DNA of 64,000 bases from Pseudomonadota bacterium (GCA_023439305.1 JAEXOO010000006.1:3666-67665); one strand, 5' to 3'. Shown: positions 8,199-17,275, counted from the stretch's first letter. A program made the numbers and translations. The notes: generated from the letters alone by a model not told the origin.

Positions 8199-8723
8199 TT
8201 AGTCCAGGCGCTTGAGCGCTGTCTTGTAGTGGGCCGCGCGTTCAGAGTAAACCCGGGCATTGTGCCGCAGCTTGGCCACGTCGTCATCGCTCAGGGTGCG
8301 AACGGCCTTGGCGGGCGACCCGATGATCAGGCTGCGCTCGGGAAAGACCTTGCCTTCGGTGATCAGGGCGCCGGCGCCCACCAGACAATCCGGACCGATG
8401 ACTGCGCCGTTCAGCACCACGGCTTGAATGCCGATCAAGGCGCCGTCACCGATGGTGCAGCCGTGCAACATGGCCTGGTGGCCGATGGTGACGTGCTCGC
8501 CGATATTCAGCGGAAAGCCTGGGTCGGTGTGCAGCACGGCGCCTTCCTGTACATTGGAGCCGGCGCCCACGGTGATGGTCTCGTTGTCGCCGCGTATGAC
8601 GGCGCCTGGCCACACGCTGGTGCCGTCTTTCAGCACGACCTTGCCGATCAGGGTGGCCTCGGCGGCGACAAAGGCGCTGTCGTCGATGAGGGGGCGGTGT
8701 TCGTCCAGTTGATAAAGGGTCAT
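8199..8723 (-). CDS. Gamma-class carbonic anhydrase family protein
   Basis: Left-handed beta-helix hexapeptide-repeat protein, 174 aa, of the gamma-carbonic anhydrase/YrdA/PaaY group. Repeats such as LIGKVV, VIRGDN and VTIGHQ run from about residue 20 to 140. The three zinc-type histidines are present at His65 (AVLHTD), His82 (IGHQA) and His87 (LHGC). The start at 8723 removes a long out-of-family extension. The C-terminus is helical, as in trimeric YrdA. Many members have no measurable anhydrase activity, so the reaction is uncertain. It sits between rimO and galE. Confidence 0.88.
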   Translation of the reverse strand: MTLYQLDEHRPLIDDSAFVAAEATLIGKVVLKDGTSVWPGAVIRGDNETITVGAGSNVQEGAVLHTDPGFPLNIGEHVTIGHQAMLHGCTIGDGALIGIQAVVLNGAVIGPDCLVGAGALITEGKVFPERSLIIGSPAKAVRTLSDDDVAKLRHNARVYSERAAHYKTALKRLD

Positions 8724-8757
8724 GAGATGCACAAGGCCGTATGACGGGCCAGAAAAG

Positions 8758-10077
8758 TTACAGGGTCTCGCCGAACAGATCGTATTCGCTGGAGTCGGTG
8801 ATGCGCACGCGCACCATCTGACCGGGTTCCAGTGTCTGTGGGCTGGTGATGAAGACGTTGCCGTCGATTTCGGGCGCATCGGCGCTGGAGCGGCCGACAG
8901 CATCGCCGTCCTCGTCGATCTCGTCGATCAGCACGTCCATTTCACGGCCGACTTTGGCGGCCAGACGGGCGGTGGAAATGGCTTGCTGGTGCTCCATGAA
9001 GCGTTCCCAGCGCTCTTGCTTGACCTCGTCGGGCACCACGCCGTCCAGCTTGTTGGCGGGTGCGCCTTCCACGGGCGAATACTGGAAACAGCCTACGCGA
9101 TCCAGCTGGGCTTCGCTCATCCAGTCCAGCAGGTACTGGAAGTCGTCTTCTGTTTCGCCTGGGAAACCGACGATGAAGGTGGAACGTATGGTCAGGTCCG
9201 GGCAGTCCTGACGCCATTGCTTGATGCGCGAGAGCGTGCGGTCTTCAAAGGCGGGGCGTTTCATGGCCCGCAGCACCGACGGGCTGGCGTGCTGGAACGG
9301 GATGTCCAGGTAGGGCAGTACCTTGCCTTCGGCCATCAGTGGAATGACGTTGTCCACGTGCGGATAGGGGTAGACGTAATGCAGACGCACCCAGGCGCCC
9401 AGTTCGGACAAGGCCGCGCTCAGGTCCACCATGCTGCTTTTGACGGGACGGCCGTTCCAGAAGCCGGTGCGCTGGCGTATGTCCACGCCGTAGGCGCTGG
9501 TGTCCTGGGAAATGATCAGCAATTCCTTGACCCCGGCCTTGACCAGGCGTTCGGCCTCGCCCAGCACATCGCCCACAGGACGGCTGACCAGCTTGCCGCG
9601 CATGGACGGGATGATACAGAAGCTGCAGCTGTGGTTGCAGCCTTCGGAGATCTTCAGGTAGGCGTAGTGGCGCGGCGTCAGCTTGATGCCTTGCGGGGGC
9701 ACCAGATCGAGATAGGGGTTGTGGTCCAGCGAGGGCGGGGCGGCTTCGCGCACGGCGCGCAGCACTTGTTCGTATTGCTGGGGGCCGGATACCGACAAAA
9801 CGGAAGGGTGCACGTCGCGGATCAGGTTCTCGTCCACGCCCATGCAGCCGGTGACGATGACCCGGCCGTTTTCCGCCAGGGCCTCGCCGATGGCTTCCAG
9901 GGATTCGGCCTTGGCGCTGTCGATGAAGCCGCAGGTGTTCACCACCACCACGTCGGCGTTGTCGTAGCTGGGGGTGATCTGGTAGCCGTCGGTGCGCAGC
10001 TGGGTCAATATGCGTTCGGAGTCCACCAGTGCCTTGGGGCAGCCCAGGCTCACGAATCCGACTTTGGGGGCGGTCAT
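8758..10077 (-). CDS. rimO: Ribosomal protein uS12 methylthiotransferase RimO
   Basis: Radical-SAM methylthiotransferase of 439 aa that thiomethylates a conserved aspartate of ribosomal protein S12. The N-terminal UPF0004 domain has Cys13, Cys49 and Cys78 for one 4Fe-4S cluster. The radical-SAM motif C-x3-C-x2-C is Cys147, Cys151 and Cys154 ([10 protein letters not shown]). A C-terminal TRAM domain starts near residue 375. The order of cluster motifs and the opening [16 protein letters not shown] separate RimO from MiaB. It is the first gene of a minus-strand run continuing into the gamma-CA gene and galE. Confidence 0.97.
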   Translation of the reverse strand: MTAPKVGFVSLGCPKALVDSERILTQLRTDGYQITPSYDNADVVVVNTCGFIDSAKAESLEAIGEALAENGRVIVTGCMGVDENLIRDVHPSVLSVSGPQQYEQVLRAVREAAPPSLDHNPYLDLVPPQGIKLTPRHYAYLKISEGCNHSCSFCIIPSMRGKLVSRPVGDVLGEAERLVKAGVKELLIISQDTSAYGVDIRQRTGFWNGRPVKSSMVDLSAALSELGAWVRLHYVYPYPHVDNVIPLMAEGKVLPYLDIPFQHASPSVLRAMKRPAFEDRTLSRIKQWRQDCPDLTIRSTFIVGFPGETEDDFQYLLDWMSEAQLDRVGCFQYSPVEGAPANKLDGVVPDEVKQERWERFMEHQQAISTARLAAKVGREMDVLIDEIDEDGDAVGRSSADAPEIDGNVFITSPQTLEPGQMVRVRITDSSEYDLFGETL

Positions 10078-10136
10078 AAAGGGTCCTTCTGGAGCCTGAC
10101 GGCTCGAAATTGGGAAATTGGCTTGATTTTAACGTC

Positions 10137-10156
10137 CGGCGCGCTCAAGCGCGCCG
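10137..10156. repeat. GC-rich 9+9 bp palindrome between rimO and rsmB
   Basis: CGGCGCGCT, CA, AGCGCGCCG is a perfect inverted repeat in the 157-bp divergent gap between the rimO and rsmB starts. It is not followed by a T run in either direction. It could be an operator shared by the divergent genes or simply a structural repeat. Confidence 0.5.
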
Positions 10157-10234
10157 ATCTTCGATCTGCGGGCCAGGCAATGTGGCAATTAGTGCTAAAG
10201 TCGCAGACATATTTTCTTTACTATCGGTTTTCCT

Positions 10235-11584
10235 GTGTCCGACACGCACTCTTCTCCATCCTTGCCCCTGTCCGAAGTCCTGCTGCTGAGCGCCCGTCAT
10301 GTTGAAGGCGTGCTGGCGGGCAAATCCTTGTCCGACAGTATTGCTGCTACGCCAGCGCCTGCTCGCGCGGCTGTGCAGTCCATCAGCTTTCATGTGCTGC
10401 GCCGCTTGGGGCATGCGCGCCAGATTCGCGTCACCCTGGTGCCGCGCCAGCCCGGCAATTCGTGGCTGGACGCTTTGCTGATGGTGTCCCTGGCCTTGCT
10501 GGACACGGCGATGCGCGTGCAGGCTGATCCTGACGCTTTTGCCGATCGCCCAGATGTGCCGGTCTATGCCGTGCATACCGTGGTGGATCAGGCTGTGCGC
10601 GCCGCCGACAGTCAGGCGGTACTGCGGCAGTCCAAAGGACTGGTCAACGGGGTGCTGCGTCGCTTCACGCGGGAACGAGACGCTATTTTAGCGCAGGTCG
10701 AGTCCCGGCCAGAAGCGCGCTGGAATCATCCGGGCTGGTGGGTCAAGGAATTGCGCCGCGCCTACCCGCGCGACTGGGAGGCCCTGCTGGAGGCGGCCAA
10801 CCGTCCCGGCCCTCTGACCTTGCGTGTGAATCAGCGCCGCTGCTCTGTGGAGCGGCTGCGCGCCGTGCTGGACGAGGCCGGTATTGCCTCCACATCGCCC
10901 GGCGAAGGCGCCGTGACGCTGGACAAGGCTTTGCCGGTGCATGCGATTCCCGGTTTCGATCTGGGCTGGTGGTCGGTGCAGGATTGGTCGGCGCAGCAAG
11001 CAGGGCTATTGCTGCCGGTGCGCGATGGCATGCGTGTGCTCGATGCTTGCGCGGCCCCTGGTGGCAAGACGGCCCATTTGCTGGAACAGGCGGATCTGGA
11101 CTTGACCGCCCTGGACTCGGACGCCGAGCGCCTGCAGCGGGTGTCGCAGAACCTGCATCGCCTGGGTCTGGACGGCGGGCGGGTGCGGATTCAGCGCGGC
11201 AATGCGGCTCGGCCCGACCAGTGGTGGGATGGCACGCCTTTTGATGCCATTTTGGCGGACGTGCCCTGCACGGCCTCGGGCATCGTGCGCCGCCACCCGG
11301 ACATACGCTGGCTGCGACGCGAGTCCGATGTGGCGGATACGGCGCGCCTGCAGGCATCCATCTTGAGCGCCCTGTGGGCCACGCTGGATGTCGGCGGTCA
11401 TCTGCTGTATTCAACCTGCTCGATCTTTCCGGCCGAAGGCCAGCAGCAGGTCGAGGCCTTTCTTGAGCGCCACCCCAAGGCGGAGCTGCTGCCTTCTCCG
11501 GGCCAGATACTGCCGGGTGTGCCGGGTCGTTCGTTGGCGGATGGCGATGGCTTTTTCTACGCTTTATTTACGCGTCGTGCTTGA
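10235..11584 (+). CDS. rsmB: 16S rRNA (cytosine-967-C5)-methyltransferase RsmB
   Basis: SAM-dependent RNA methyltransferase of 449 aa. The N-terminal NusB-like RNA-binding domain spans about residues 15-150 (LLDTAMR, AVDQAVRAA-like helices, GLVNGVLRRF). The Rossmann methyltransferase domain has the SAM motif LDACAAPGGKTAHLLE near residue 270. The two NOL1/NOP2/Sun cysteines are Cys345 (DVPCTASG) and the nucleophile Cys395 (YSTCSIFP). The start is GTG at 10235; the next ATG would cut into the NusB fold. Its stop is followed closely by a DUF4390 gene. Confidence 0.96.
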   Translation: MSDTHSSPSLPLSEVLLLSARHVEGVLAGKSLSDSIAATPAPARAAVQSISFHVLRRLGHARQIRVTLVPRQPGNSWLDALLMVSLALLDTAMRVQADPDAFADRPDVPVYAVHTVVDQAVRAADSQAVLRQSKGLVNGVLRRFTRERDAILAQVESRPEARWNHPGWWVKELRRAYPRDWEALLEAANRPGPLTLRVNQRRCSVERLRAVLDEAGIASTSPGEGAVTLDKALPVHAIPGFDLGWWSVQDWSAQQAGLLLPVRDGMRVLDACAAPGGKTAHLLEQADLDLTALDSDAERLQRVSQNLHRLGLDGGRVRIQRGNAARPDQWWDGTPFDAILADVPCTASGIVRRHPDIRWLRRESDVADTARLQASILSALWATLDVGGHLLYSTCSIFPAEGQQQVEAFLERHPKAELLPSPGQILPGVPGRSLADGDGFFYALFTRRA

Positions 11585-11631
11585 GTTGTCACAATAAGGG
11601 TTCTGACTTTGTTTTCTTGCGGTTGATCCCG

Positions 11632-12216
11632 ATGTGGCGCGTTCTTCTGTCCTTCCTGCTGGTGTTTCACTGCGCGCTCGCGTCTGCTGAAGACATGGTG
11701 CCGGTCGCGGCGTCGGGAGAGCGGATCATCAAAGTCGAACCCCACATCCGGGACGGAAAGCTGTTTATCGATGCCGATGTCGAGTTCGAGTTGAGCGATG
11801 AATTGCGCAATGCCGCCGAGAAGGGCGTGCCGCTGTATTTCACGGCAGAAGTCGAAGTCGCCCAGCCGCGCTGGTGGTGGTTCGATAAAAACGTTGTTAA
11901 AGAACAACAGACTTGGCGTGTCGTATACAACGCTCTGACCCGGCAATGGCGCGTCGGCACGGGCGATTTGTCTTTGCCGGAATCTTCCATGAACGATGCC
12001 CTCGATATGCTGCGACACATTCGCGGTTGGGCGGTGGCCTATGTGGCCGACCTGGACCATGACCAGGAGTATCAGGGCCGGATGCGGCTGCGGCTGGATA
12101 CCTCCCTGCTGGCCCGTCCCTTTCAGGTGGATGCCATCAACAGTTCTGCATGGTCGCTCGCTACCCCATGGAAAACATTTTCCTTTTCCGTCTCCGTCGC
12201 CGAGCCCCAGCCTTGA
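11632..12216 (+). CDS. DUF4390 exported protein of unknown function
   Basis: Protein of 194 aa matching the DUF4390 pattern found between rsmB and ntrY-type kinase genes in betaproteobacteria. A signal peptide is visible (M-W-R-V-L-L-S-F-L-L-V-F, cleavage likely after ALASA). The mature part is beta-rich and contains the family segment PRWWWFDK. The ATG at 11632 is preferred because it opens the signal peptide; in-frame TTG codons upstream (11581, 11617) are possible but poorly supported. The 3' end overlaps the kinase gene by 67 bp, so expression of the two is probably linked. Function is unknown; a periplasmic sensory partner of the kinase is conceivable. Confidence 0.82.
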   Translation: MWRVLLSFLLVFHCALASAEDMVPVAASGERIIKVEPHIRDGKLFIDADVEFELSDELRNAAEKGVPLYFTAEVEVAQPRWWWFDKNVVKEQQTWRVVYNALTRQWRVGTGDLSLPESSMNDALDMLRHIRGWAVAYVADLDHDQEYQGRMRLRLDTSLLARPFQVDAINSSAWSLATPWKTFSFSVSVAEPQP

Positions 12217-14552
12217 TTCGCTGGGTGCTGCGTACCGCCCTGGTCGGGGCGGCTGTCAGCGCATTGGCGCTGTTTTCTCTGCTGGTCTGGTCCACGGGCA
12301 ATGCCTCGCGCTATGCGCAGCAGTACGATTTGCTGCTGGTGCTCAACGGCGTGCTGGCCGCCACCCTGATTTCCTGGGTGCTGCTGTTGACCGCCCGCCT
12401 GATCCGGCAGATACGCCGTCGTCAGTTCGGCGCGCGCATGACCGCGCGCTTTGCATTTTACTTCACCCTGATCGGCATCATTCCGGGTGTACTGATCTAC
12501 ATCCTGTCGGTGCAGTTCATGTCGCGCTCGATCGAATCCTGGTTCAACGTGCGCGTGGACACAGCGCTGGAGTCGGGCCTGAGCCTGGGACGTGCGGCGC
12601 TGGATTCGCAGCTGAACGAACTGGAGGGGCGCGCGCACGAGATGGTGGCGGCCTTGAACAAGTCCGACGGCTCTCAGTACAGCAGCCTGCTGACGTCGCT
12701 GCGTGAAAACAGCGGCGTGTCCGAGGCCATGATCTTTTCCAGCAATGGCCGCCTGTTGGCGTTTTCCTCGTCCCGTTACGACACTTTGCTGCCCGACATG
12801 CCGCCCTCCAGCGTCATGAATCAGTTGCGTATCTCTCGCCAGTATTCGGCCGCGGAAGTCGATGACGACCAACCAGCCCCGGATGACGCTGCCGACGAGA
12901 GCGGCGTGCCGGCCGAGTCCACCGGCCTGCGCCTGCGTACCGTTCTGCCGCTGGCCGATGCCAATCGTTTCACGGCCTCCCTGGGAGGCAATGCCGATGC
13001 GCGCTGGTTGCAGGTAATCCAGCCGGTGCCGGACAAAATTGCGCGCAATGCCAATCAGGTGCAGCAGGGGTTTCGCGACTATCAGGAACTGGCCTTGTCG
13101 CGCCAGGGGCTGCGCAAGCTTTACGGCATCACGCTGACGCTGGCCTTGATCCTGGCGGTGTTCACCGCGGTGGCGGCAGCACTGGCTCTGTCGCGCCGTC
13201 TGACGCGGCCGCTGCTGACCCTGGCGGCGGGCACGCAGGCGGTGGGGGTGGGCGATTACCGTCCCTTGCCGGAGCCGCCGGCCAAGGACGAAGTGGGGCA
13301 GTTGACCCGCTCTTTCAACGCCATGACTCGCCAGCTAGACGAGGCGCGGCGCATGGTCGAAAAGAACCGCCTCCAGTTGGAGCGCTCCAACGTCTACCTG
13401 GAATCGGTGCTGAGCAATCTATCCAGCGGCGTGTTGGCCTTTGATGAGATGTTCCGCGTGACCATGTTCAACCAGGGCGCGCAGCGTATCCTGCACGTGG
13501 ATTTGCGTTCCATCAAGGGACGGCCGCTGGAAACCCTGGATGGCGCGCTGACTTTTGCCACGGTGATCCGGGAGGCATTCGCCGCGCATCAGGCCATGGG
13601 ATCCGAGCATCCCTATTGGCAGCAACAGTTCGAACTGGAGATGGGCGAGGCCAACGAGGCGCGCGATACGATAGTGACTTTGCTGGCGCGCGGCACCTTG
13701 CTGCGCGTGGATGGCCAGGCGACGGGCTATCTGGTGGTGTTCGATGATATTACCGATGTGATCTCCGCCAGCCGCCTGGTCGCCTGGAGCGAAGTGGCGC
13801 GTCGCCTGGCGCATGAGATCAAGAATCCGCTGACGCCTATTCAATTGTCCGCCGAACGTCTGGCCATGAAGCTGGAGTCGAAGTTGGACGAGACGCATGC
13901 GGCCATGCTGCTGCGCTATACCAATACCATCGTCAATCAGGTCAGCTCGCTCAAGAAAATGGTGGAGGACTTCCGTGAATACGCCCGCAAGCCCGCCACA
14001 CAGATGCAGGATATCAACATCAATTCGCTCGTCACGGAAGTGTTGACGTTGTATGGCTGGGATCCGGCGGACGGCATGGTGCGCGATGATGGCTACAGCG
14101 TAGCGATCGATGTGGACCTGGATCCGGATCTGCCCCTGATTCAGGGCGACCCTACGCAGTTGCGCCAGGTCATTCATAATTTGCTGGCCAATGCCCGCGA
14201 AGCCGCCGCCCAGGATCAATCGCTTGACCAGGCGCGTGTATTTGTTAAAACCATGATGGCGGGCGTGGAAGGCTCGGATGCGCCGGCGGCGGTGCGTTTT
14301 GTGGTGTCGGATAATGGTCCGGGCTTCGATCCGCAGATGCTGGCGCGAGTATTTGAGCCTTATGTAACCACCAAGCCCACCGGCACCGGCCTAGGACTTG
14401 CTATAGTAAAGAAAATCATTGAGGAACATGGCGGTCGGATCGATGTGTCCAATCGTCGTGAGGGGGGCGCACGCATTTCCATCCTCTTAACCCGGCTTGC
14501 CAACCAGCATATTCGTCTGGACTCTGGACAGCAAGCAAACGATAATGCGTAA
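12150..14552 (+). CDS. NtrY-like membrane sensor histidine kinase
   Basis: Inner-membrane histidine kinase, 800 aa. Predicted helices lie at about 22-45, 58-82, 96-120 and 325-350, followed by HAMP (RRLTRPLLTLAAGTQAVGVGDY onward, about 350-400) and a PAS-like region (about 420-540). The HisKA phospho-site His555 lies in RRLAHEIKNPLTPIQ. The N box is LRQVIHNLLANAREA, and the G boxes are DNGPGF and GTGLGLAIVKKI. Size, topology and HEIKNPLTPIQLSAERL match NtrY. The start at 12150 or 12168 lies inside DUF4390. The REC-Fis regulator follows after 21 bp and is surely its partner. The signal is unknown. Confidence 0.9.
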   Translation: MVARYPMENIFLFRLRRRAPALIRWVLRTALVGAAVSALALFSLLVWSTGNASRYAQQYDLLLVLNGVLAATLISWVLLLTARLIRQIRRRQFGARMTARFAFYFTLIGIIPGVLIYILSVQFMSRSIESWFNVRVDTALESGLSLGRAALDSQLNELEGRAHEMVAALNKSDGSQYSSLLTSLRENSGVSEAMIFSSNGRLLAFSSSRYDTLLPDMPPSSVMNQLRISRQYSAAEVDDDQPAPDDAADESGVPAESTGLRLRTVLPLADANRFTASLGGNADARWLQVIQPVPDKIARNANQVQQGFRDYQELALSRQGLRKLYGITLTLALILAVFTAVAAALALSRRLTRPLLTLAAGTQAVGVGDYRPLPEPPAKDEVGQLTRSFNAMTRQLDEARRMVEKNRLQLERSNVYLESVLSNLSSGVLAFDEMFRVTMFNQGAQRILHVDLRSIKGRPLETLDGALTFATVIREAFAAHQAMGSEHPYWQQQFELEMGEANEARDTIVTLLARGTLLRVDGQATGYLVVFDDITDVISASRLVAWSEVARRLAHEIKNPLTPIQLSAERLAMKLESKLDETHAAMLLRYTNTIVNQVSSLKKMVEDFREYARKPATQMQDININSLVTEVLTLYGWDPADGMVRDDGYSVAIDVDLDPDLPLIQGDPTQLRQVIHNLLANAREAAAQDQSLDQARVFVKTMMAGVEGSDAPAAVRFVVSDNGPGFDPQMLARVFEPYVTTKPTGTGLGLAIVKKIIEEHGGRIDVSNRREGGARISILLTRLANQHIRLDSGQQANDNA

Positions 14553-14573
14553 AAAGTACGTAGGTGACGCTAT

Positions 14574-15275
14574 ATGGCCAGAATTCTGGTAGTTGATGAC
14601 GAAATCGGCATTCGCGAACTCTTGTCGGAAATTCTTTACGACGAGGGGCACACCGTGCAGTTGGCGGAAAATGCCGCCCAGGCTCGCGAGGCCCGCCTGC
14701 GCGGCCGCCCCGATCTAGTCCTGCTCGATATCTGGATGCCGGATACCGATGGCGTCAGCCTGCTCAAGGAGTGGGCCTCCCAGGGGCTGCTGGATATGCC
14801 CGTCGTCATGATGAGCGGCCACGCTACAGTGGATACGGCCGTGGAAGCCACTCGTATCGGTGCAGTGGATTTCCTGGAAAAACCCATCACCATGCAGCGT
14901 CTGCTCAAGACGGTTTCTTCGGGCCTGGAGCGCACTGTGGCGCCCAAGTCCTTGGCCGCCGCTGCTCGTCCCGCTGTCAATGGCAACGAGCGTCGCTCTG
15001 ATGCGCCGACGGCCGCCCCTGCATCGGGTCAGGCCCCTGTCATGGCAGCGCCTGAGCCGGAAGTAGACGAATCCCTGCTGGGCAGCATTTCCCTGGACTT
15101 GCCTTTACGCGAAGCCCGTGATGAATTCGAACGTATTTATTTTGAATATCACCTGCGCCGCGAAAATCACAGTATGACCCGCGTCTCCGAACGAACCGGC
15201 CTGGAGCGCACGCACTTGTACCGCAAGCTCAAGCAACTGGGCATTGATTCGTCTCGCAAGCGCAATCAGTCCTGA
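14574..15275 (+). CDS. Response regulator with REC and Fis-type HTH, no AAA+ domain (NtrX position)
   Basis: Response regulator of 233 aa. The receiver domain (1-120) has Asp8/Asp9, phospho-acceptor Asp52 (LLDIWMPDTDG) and Lys103 (FLEKPI). A Pro/Ala-rich linker (about 130-175) leads to a Fis-family helix-turn-helix (DEFERIYFEYHLRRE, then RVSERTGLERTHLYRKLKQL). A true NtrX has a sigma-54-interacting AAA+ ATPase between these parts, about 450 aa in all, and it is absent here. The protein therefore resembles RegA/PrrA-type regulators acting on ordinary promoters. The start at 14574 has TAGGTGA seven bases upstream. A terminator follows. Confidence 0.9.
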   Translation: MARILVVDDEIGIRELLSEILYDEGHTVQLAENAAQAREARLRGRPDLVLLDIWMPDTDGVSLLKEWASQGLLDMPVVMMSGHATVDTAVEATRIGAVDFLEKPITMQRLLKTVSSGLERTVAPKSLAAAARPAVNGNERRSDAPTAAPASGQAPVMAAPEPEVDESLLGSISLDLPLREARDEFERIYFEYHLRRENHSMTRVSERTGLERTHLYRKLKQLGIDSSRKRNQS

Positions 15276-15288
15276 TGCTCTGACGCCA

Positions 15289-15319
15289 AGTAAAAGCCCG
15301 CACAATGCGGGCTTTTACT
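15289..15319 (+). terminator. Rho-independent terminator after the REC-Fis regulator
   Basis: AGTAAAAGCCCGCA (15289-15302) pairs perfectly with TGCGGGCTTTTACT (15306-15319) around a 3-nt loop, with T-rich sequence inside the 3' arm. It begins 14 bp after the regulator stop. Confidence 0.88.
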
Positions 15320-15449
15320 TTCCTGAAGCCGCCACCGTGCTGCGAAATAAGAACATAACCATTGCTTGGTTCGCCACTGAGCGGCGGCTGTTTAAAATAA
15401 TCCGATGTCCCGCGCGTGTGTATTCGGTCCGCGTTCTTTTTGAGACACT

Positions 15450-16718
15450 ATGAACCCAACAACGTCTTCTATACCCAAGCATGCTGTGGTGATCATCGGT
15501 GCGGGCGCCGCGGGTGTCACCGTGGCCGCCCGATTGCGACACAGCCAGCCGGACCTGGATGTCGCCGTGATCGATCCGTCCGAGCACCACGACTACCAGC
15601 CCGCCTGGACGCTGGTCGGCGCAGGGGCCTATCGTGCCCAGGATACGCGCCGCTCTTTGCGTGACTGCCTGCCTCGTGGCGCCCAGCATATTTCCCAGGG
15701 CGTGGTTCAGCTTCTACCCGAACAGAATCGGCTAGTGCTGGCCGACGGCAGCCAGCTCGCCTATGATTTCCTGGTGGTGGCTGCCGGTATCCAGATCAAC
15801 TGGAATGCCATTGAAGGCCTGGCCGAGGCGCTGGGCAAGAACGGCGTAACCAGCAATTACCGCTACGATCTGGCCCCATACACTTGGGAGCTGGTGCAGC
15901 AGTTCAAGGGCGGCACGGCCATTTTTACCCAGCCGGCCGGGGCGGTGAAGTGCCCGGGCGCGCCCCAGAAAGCCTTGTATCTGGCTGCAGATCATTTCCG
16001 CCGCCACGGCGTAAAGATGGCCAGCTTGCAGTTCCGTACGGCGGCCCCGACCGTGTTCGGCGTGCCGTTTTATGCGCAGGCGCTGGACAAGGTCATGGCA
16101 TCGTATGGTGCCCAGGCAGGATTCGGTCAGAATCTGGTGCAGGTTCGCGGGCAGGACAGGATCGCTGTCTTTGAGTCTGTCGTGGACGGCCAGACTGTGC
16201 GTGAGGAAGTGGGCTACGATCTGCTGCACGTGGTGCCGCCACAGAGTGCGCCGGACTTCATTCGTCAAAGCGCGCTGGCTGATGCGAATGGTTGGCTGGA
16301 TGTGGACAAGCATACTTTGCGCCATCCTCGCTATCCGAATGTCTTCGGTCTGGGCGACTGCACCTCCACGCCCAACAGCAAAACCGTGGCCGCTATCAAG
16401 AGCCAGGCGCCGGTGCTGGTGGGCAATCTCCTGAGCGCCCTGCGCGGCGATGCGAGCGAACATGCCTACGATGGCTATGCAGCCTGCCCTTTGACTACCT
16501 CCAAGGGCAAGGTGCTGCTGGCTGAATTTACCTACGGAGGCACGGTTGCGCCCAGCTTGCCGTTGGACCCGCGTGTGCCGCGGCGTCTGTATTGGGACTT
16601 GAAGCGTTCTTTTTTACCGTGGTTCTACTGGAGCGTGTTGCTCAAGGGGCGGGAGCTGCCCCTTGTCAGCCACAAGGTACGCGACTTCGCGCCCGCAGTG
16701 CCGACTGTGCAGCCTTGA
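15450..16718 (+). CDS. sqr: Type II sulfide:quinone oxidoreductase (SQOR-like)
   Basis: FAD-dependent disulfide oxidoreductase, 422 aa, oxidising sulfide to a persulfide and passing electrons to quinone at the membrane surface. The FAD motif VVIIGAGAAG is at about residues 13-22. The two redox cysteines of the SQOR type are present: Cys168 in VKCPGAPQKA and Cys346 in YDGYAACPLTT, the positions equivalent to human Cys201 and Cys379. GLGDCTSTPNSKT at 300-312 is the second FAD-binding stretch. The C-terminal W-D-L-K-R-S-F-L-P-W-F-Y-W amphipathic helix would bind the membrane. No persulfide dioxygenase or rhodanese gene is adjacent. A terminator separates it from ribH. Confidence 0.9.
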   Translation: MNPTTSSIPKHAVVIIGAGAAGVTVAARLRHSQPDLDVAVIDPSEHHDYQPAWTLVGAGAYRAQDTRRSLRDCLPRGAQHISQGVVQLLPEQNRLVLADGSQLAYDFLVVAAGIQINWNAIEGLAEALGKNGVTSNYRYDLAPYTWELVQQFKGGTAIFTQPAGAVKCPGAPQKALYLAADHFRRHGVKMASLQFRTAAPTVFGVPFYAQALDKVMASYGAQAGFGQNLVQVRGQDRIAVFESVVDGQTVREEVGYDLLHVVPPQSAPDFIRQSALADANGWLDVDKHTLRHPRYPNVFGLGDCTSTPNSKTVAAIKSQAPVLVGNLLSALRGDASEHAYDGYAACPLTTSKGKVLLAEFTYGGTVAPSLPLDPRVPRRLYWDLKRSFLPWFYWSVLLKGRELPLVSHKVRDFAPAVPTVQP

Positions 16719-16732
16719 TGACGCTGTGCCCG

Positions 16733-16763
16733 AAAAAAAACCGCCTAGAAAGGCGGTTTTTTT
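16733..16763. terminator. Bidirectional terminator between convergent sqr and ribH
   Basis: The stem AACCGCCT/AGGCGGTT around an AGAA loop is flanked by an A run (16733-16740) and a T run (16756-16763), giving a good terminator in both directions for two convergent genes. Confidence 0.92.
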
Positions 16764-16780
16764 GTCAAGCGCATGTCTGC

Positions 16781-17275
16781 TTATATGGCGGGCACGGCCA
16801 CGGGAACCGGCAGAGCCTGCAACTTGGCCACGGTATCCAGGCAGGTGCGGGCCGCTTCCTGGCCCTTGAGGACGAAATGGCGATAGAAATAGTCGTGATG
16901 CTCTTTGCCGTCATGGAAGTGGTGGGGTGTCAGCACCACCGAGAAAACCGGGACCTGCGTCTCCAATTGCACCTGCATCAAGCCTTGGATGACGGCGGTG
17001 GCGACGAAGTCGTGACGGTAGATGCCGCCATCCACTACCAGGCCTGCAGCCACTACGGCGGAATACTGGCCGGATTGCGCCAGACGCTTGGCGTGCAGAG
17101 GAATTTCAAATGCGCCGCCGACTTCAAAAAAGTCGATCTGTGCGGGGTCCTGGCCCAGTGCGCGGACTTCGTCGATGAAACCTTGACGAGCCTGGTCCAC
17201 GATGTCCTTGTGCCAGCAGGCCTGGACGAATGCGATGCGGGGTGCCAGTTGGCTGGCGGGGGTAATGCTGTTCAT
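16781..17275 (-). CDS. ribH: 6,7-dimethyl-8-ribityllumazine synthase (RibH2-like)
   Basis: Lumazine synthase, 164 aa, condensing 5-amino-6-ribitylaminouracil with dihydroxybutanone phosphate in riboflavin synthesis. Conserved features are RIAFVQACWHKDIVDQ (16-30), the substrate loop GGAFEIPLHAK near 78-88, and the PVFSVVLTPHHF region, where the doubled His resembles the RibH2 (Brucella-type) isozyme more than the housekeeping RibH. The ATG at 17275 has AGGAAA upstream on the minus strand. It is a single gene, and its leader carries an FMN riboswitch, so it is expressed when flavin is scarce. A second ribH in a rib operon elsewhere is likely. Confidence 0.9.
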   Translation of the reverse strand: MNSITPASQLAPRIAFVQACWHKDIVDQARQGFIDEVRALGQDPAQIDFFEVGGAFEIPLHAKRLAQSGQYSAVVAAGLVVDGGIYRHDFVATAVIQGLMQVQLETQVPVFSVVLTPHHFHDGKEHHDYFYRHFVLKGQEAARTCLDTVAKLQALPVPVAVPAI

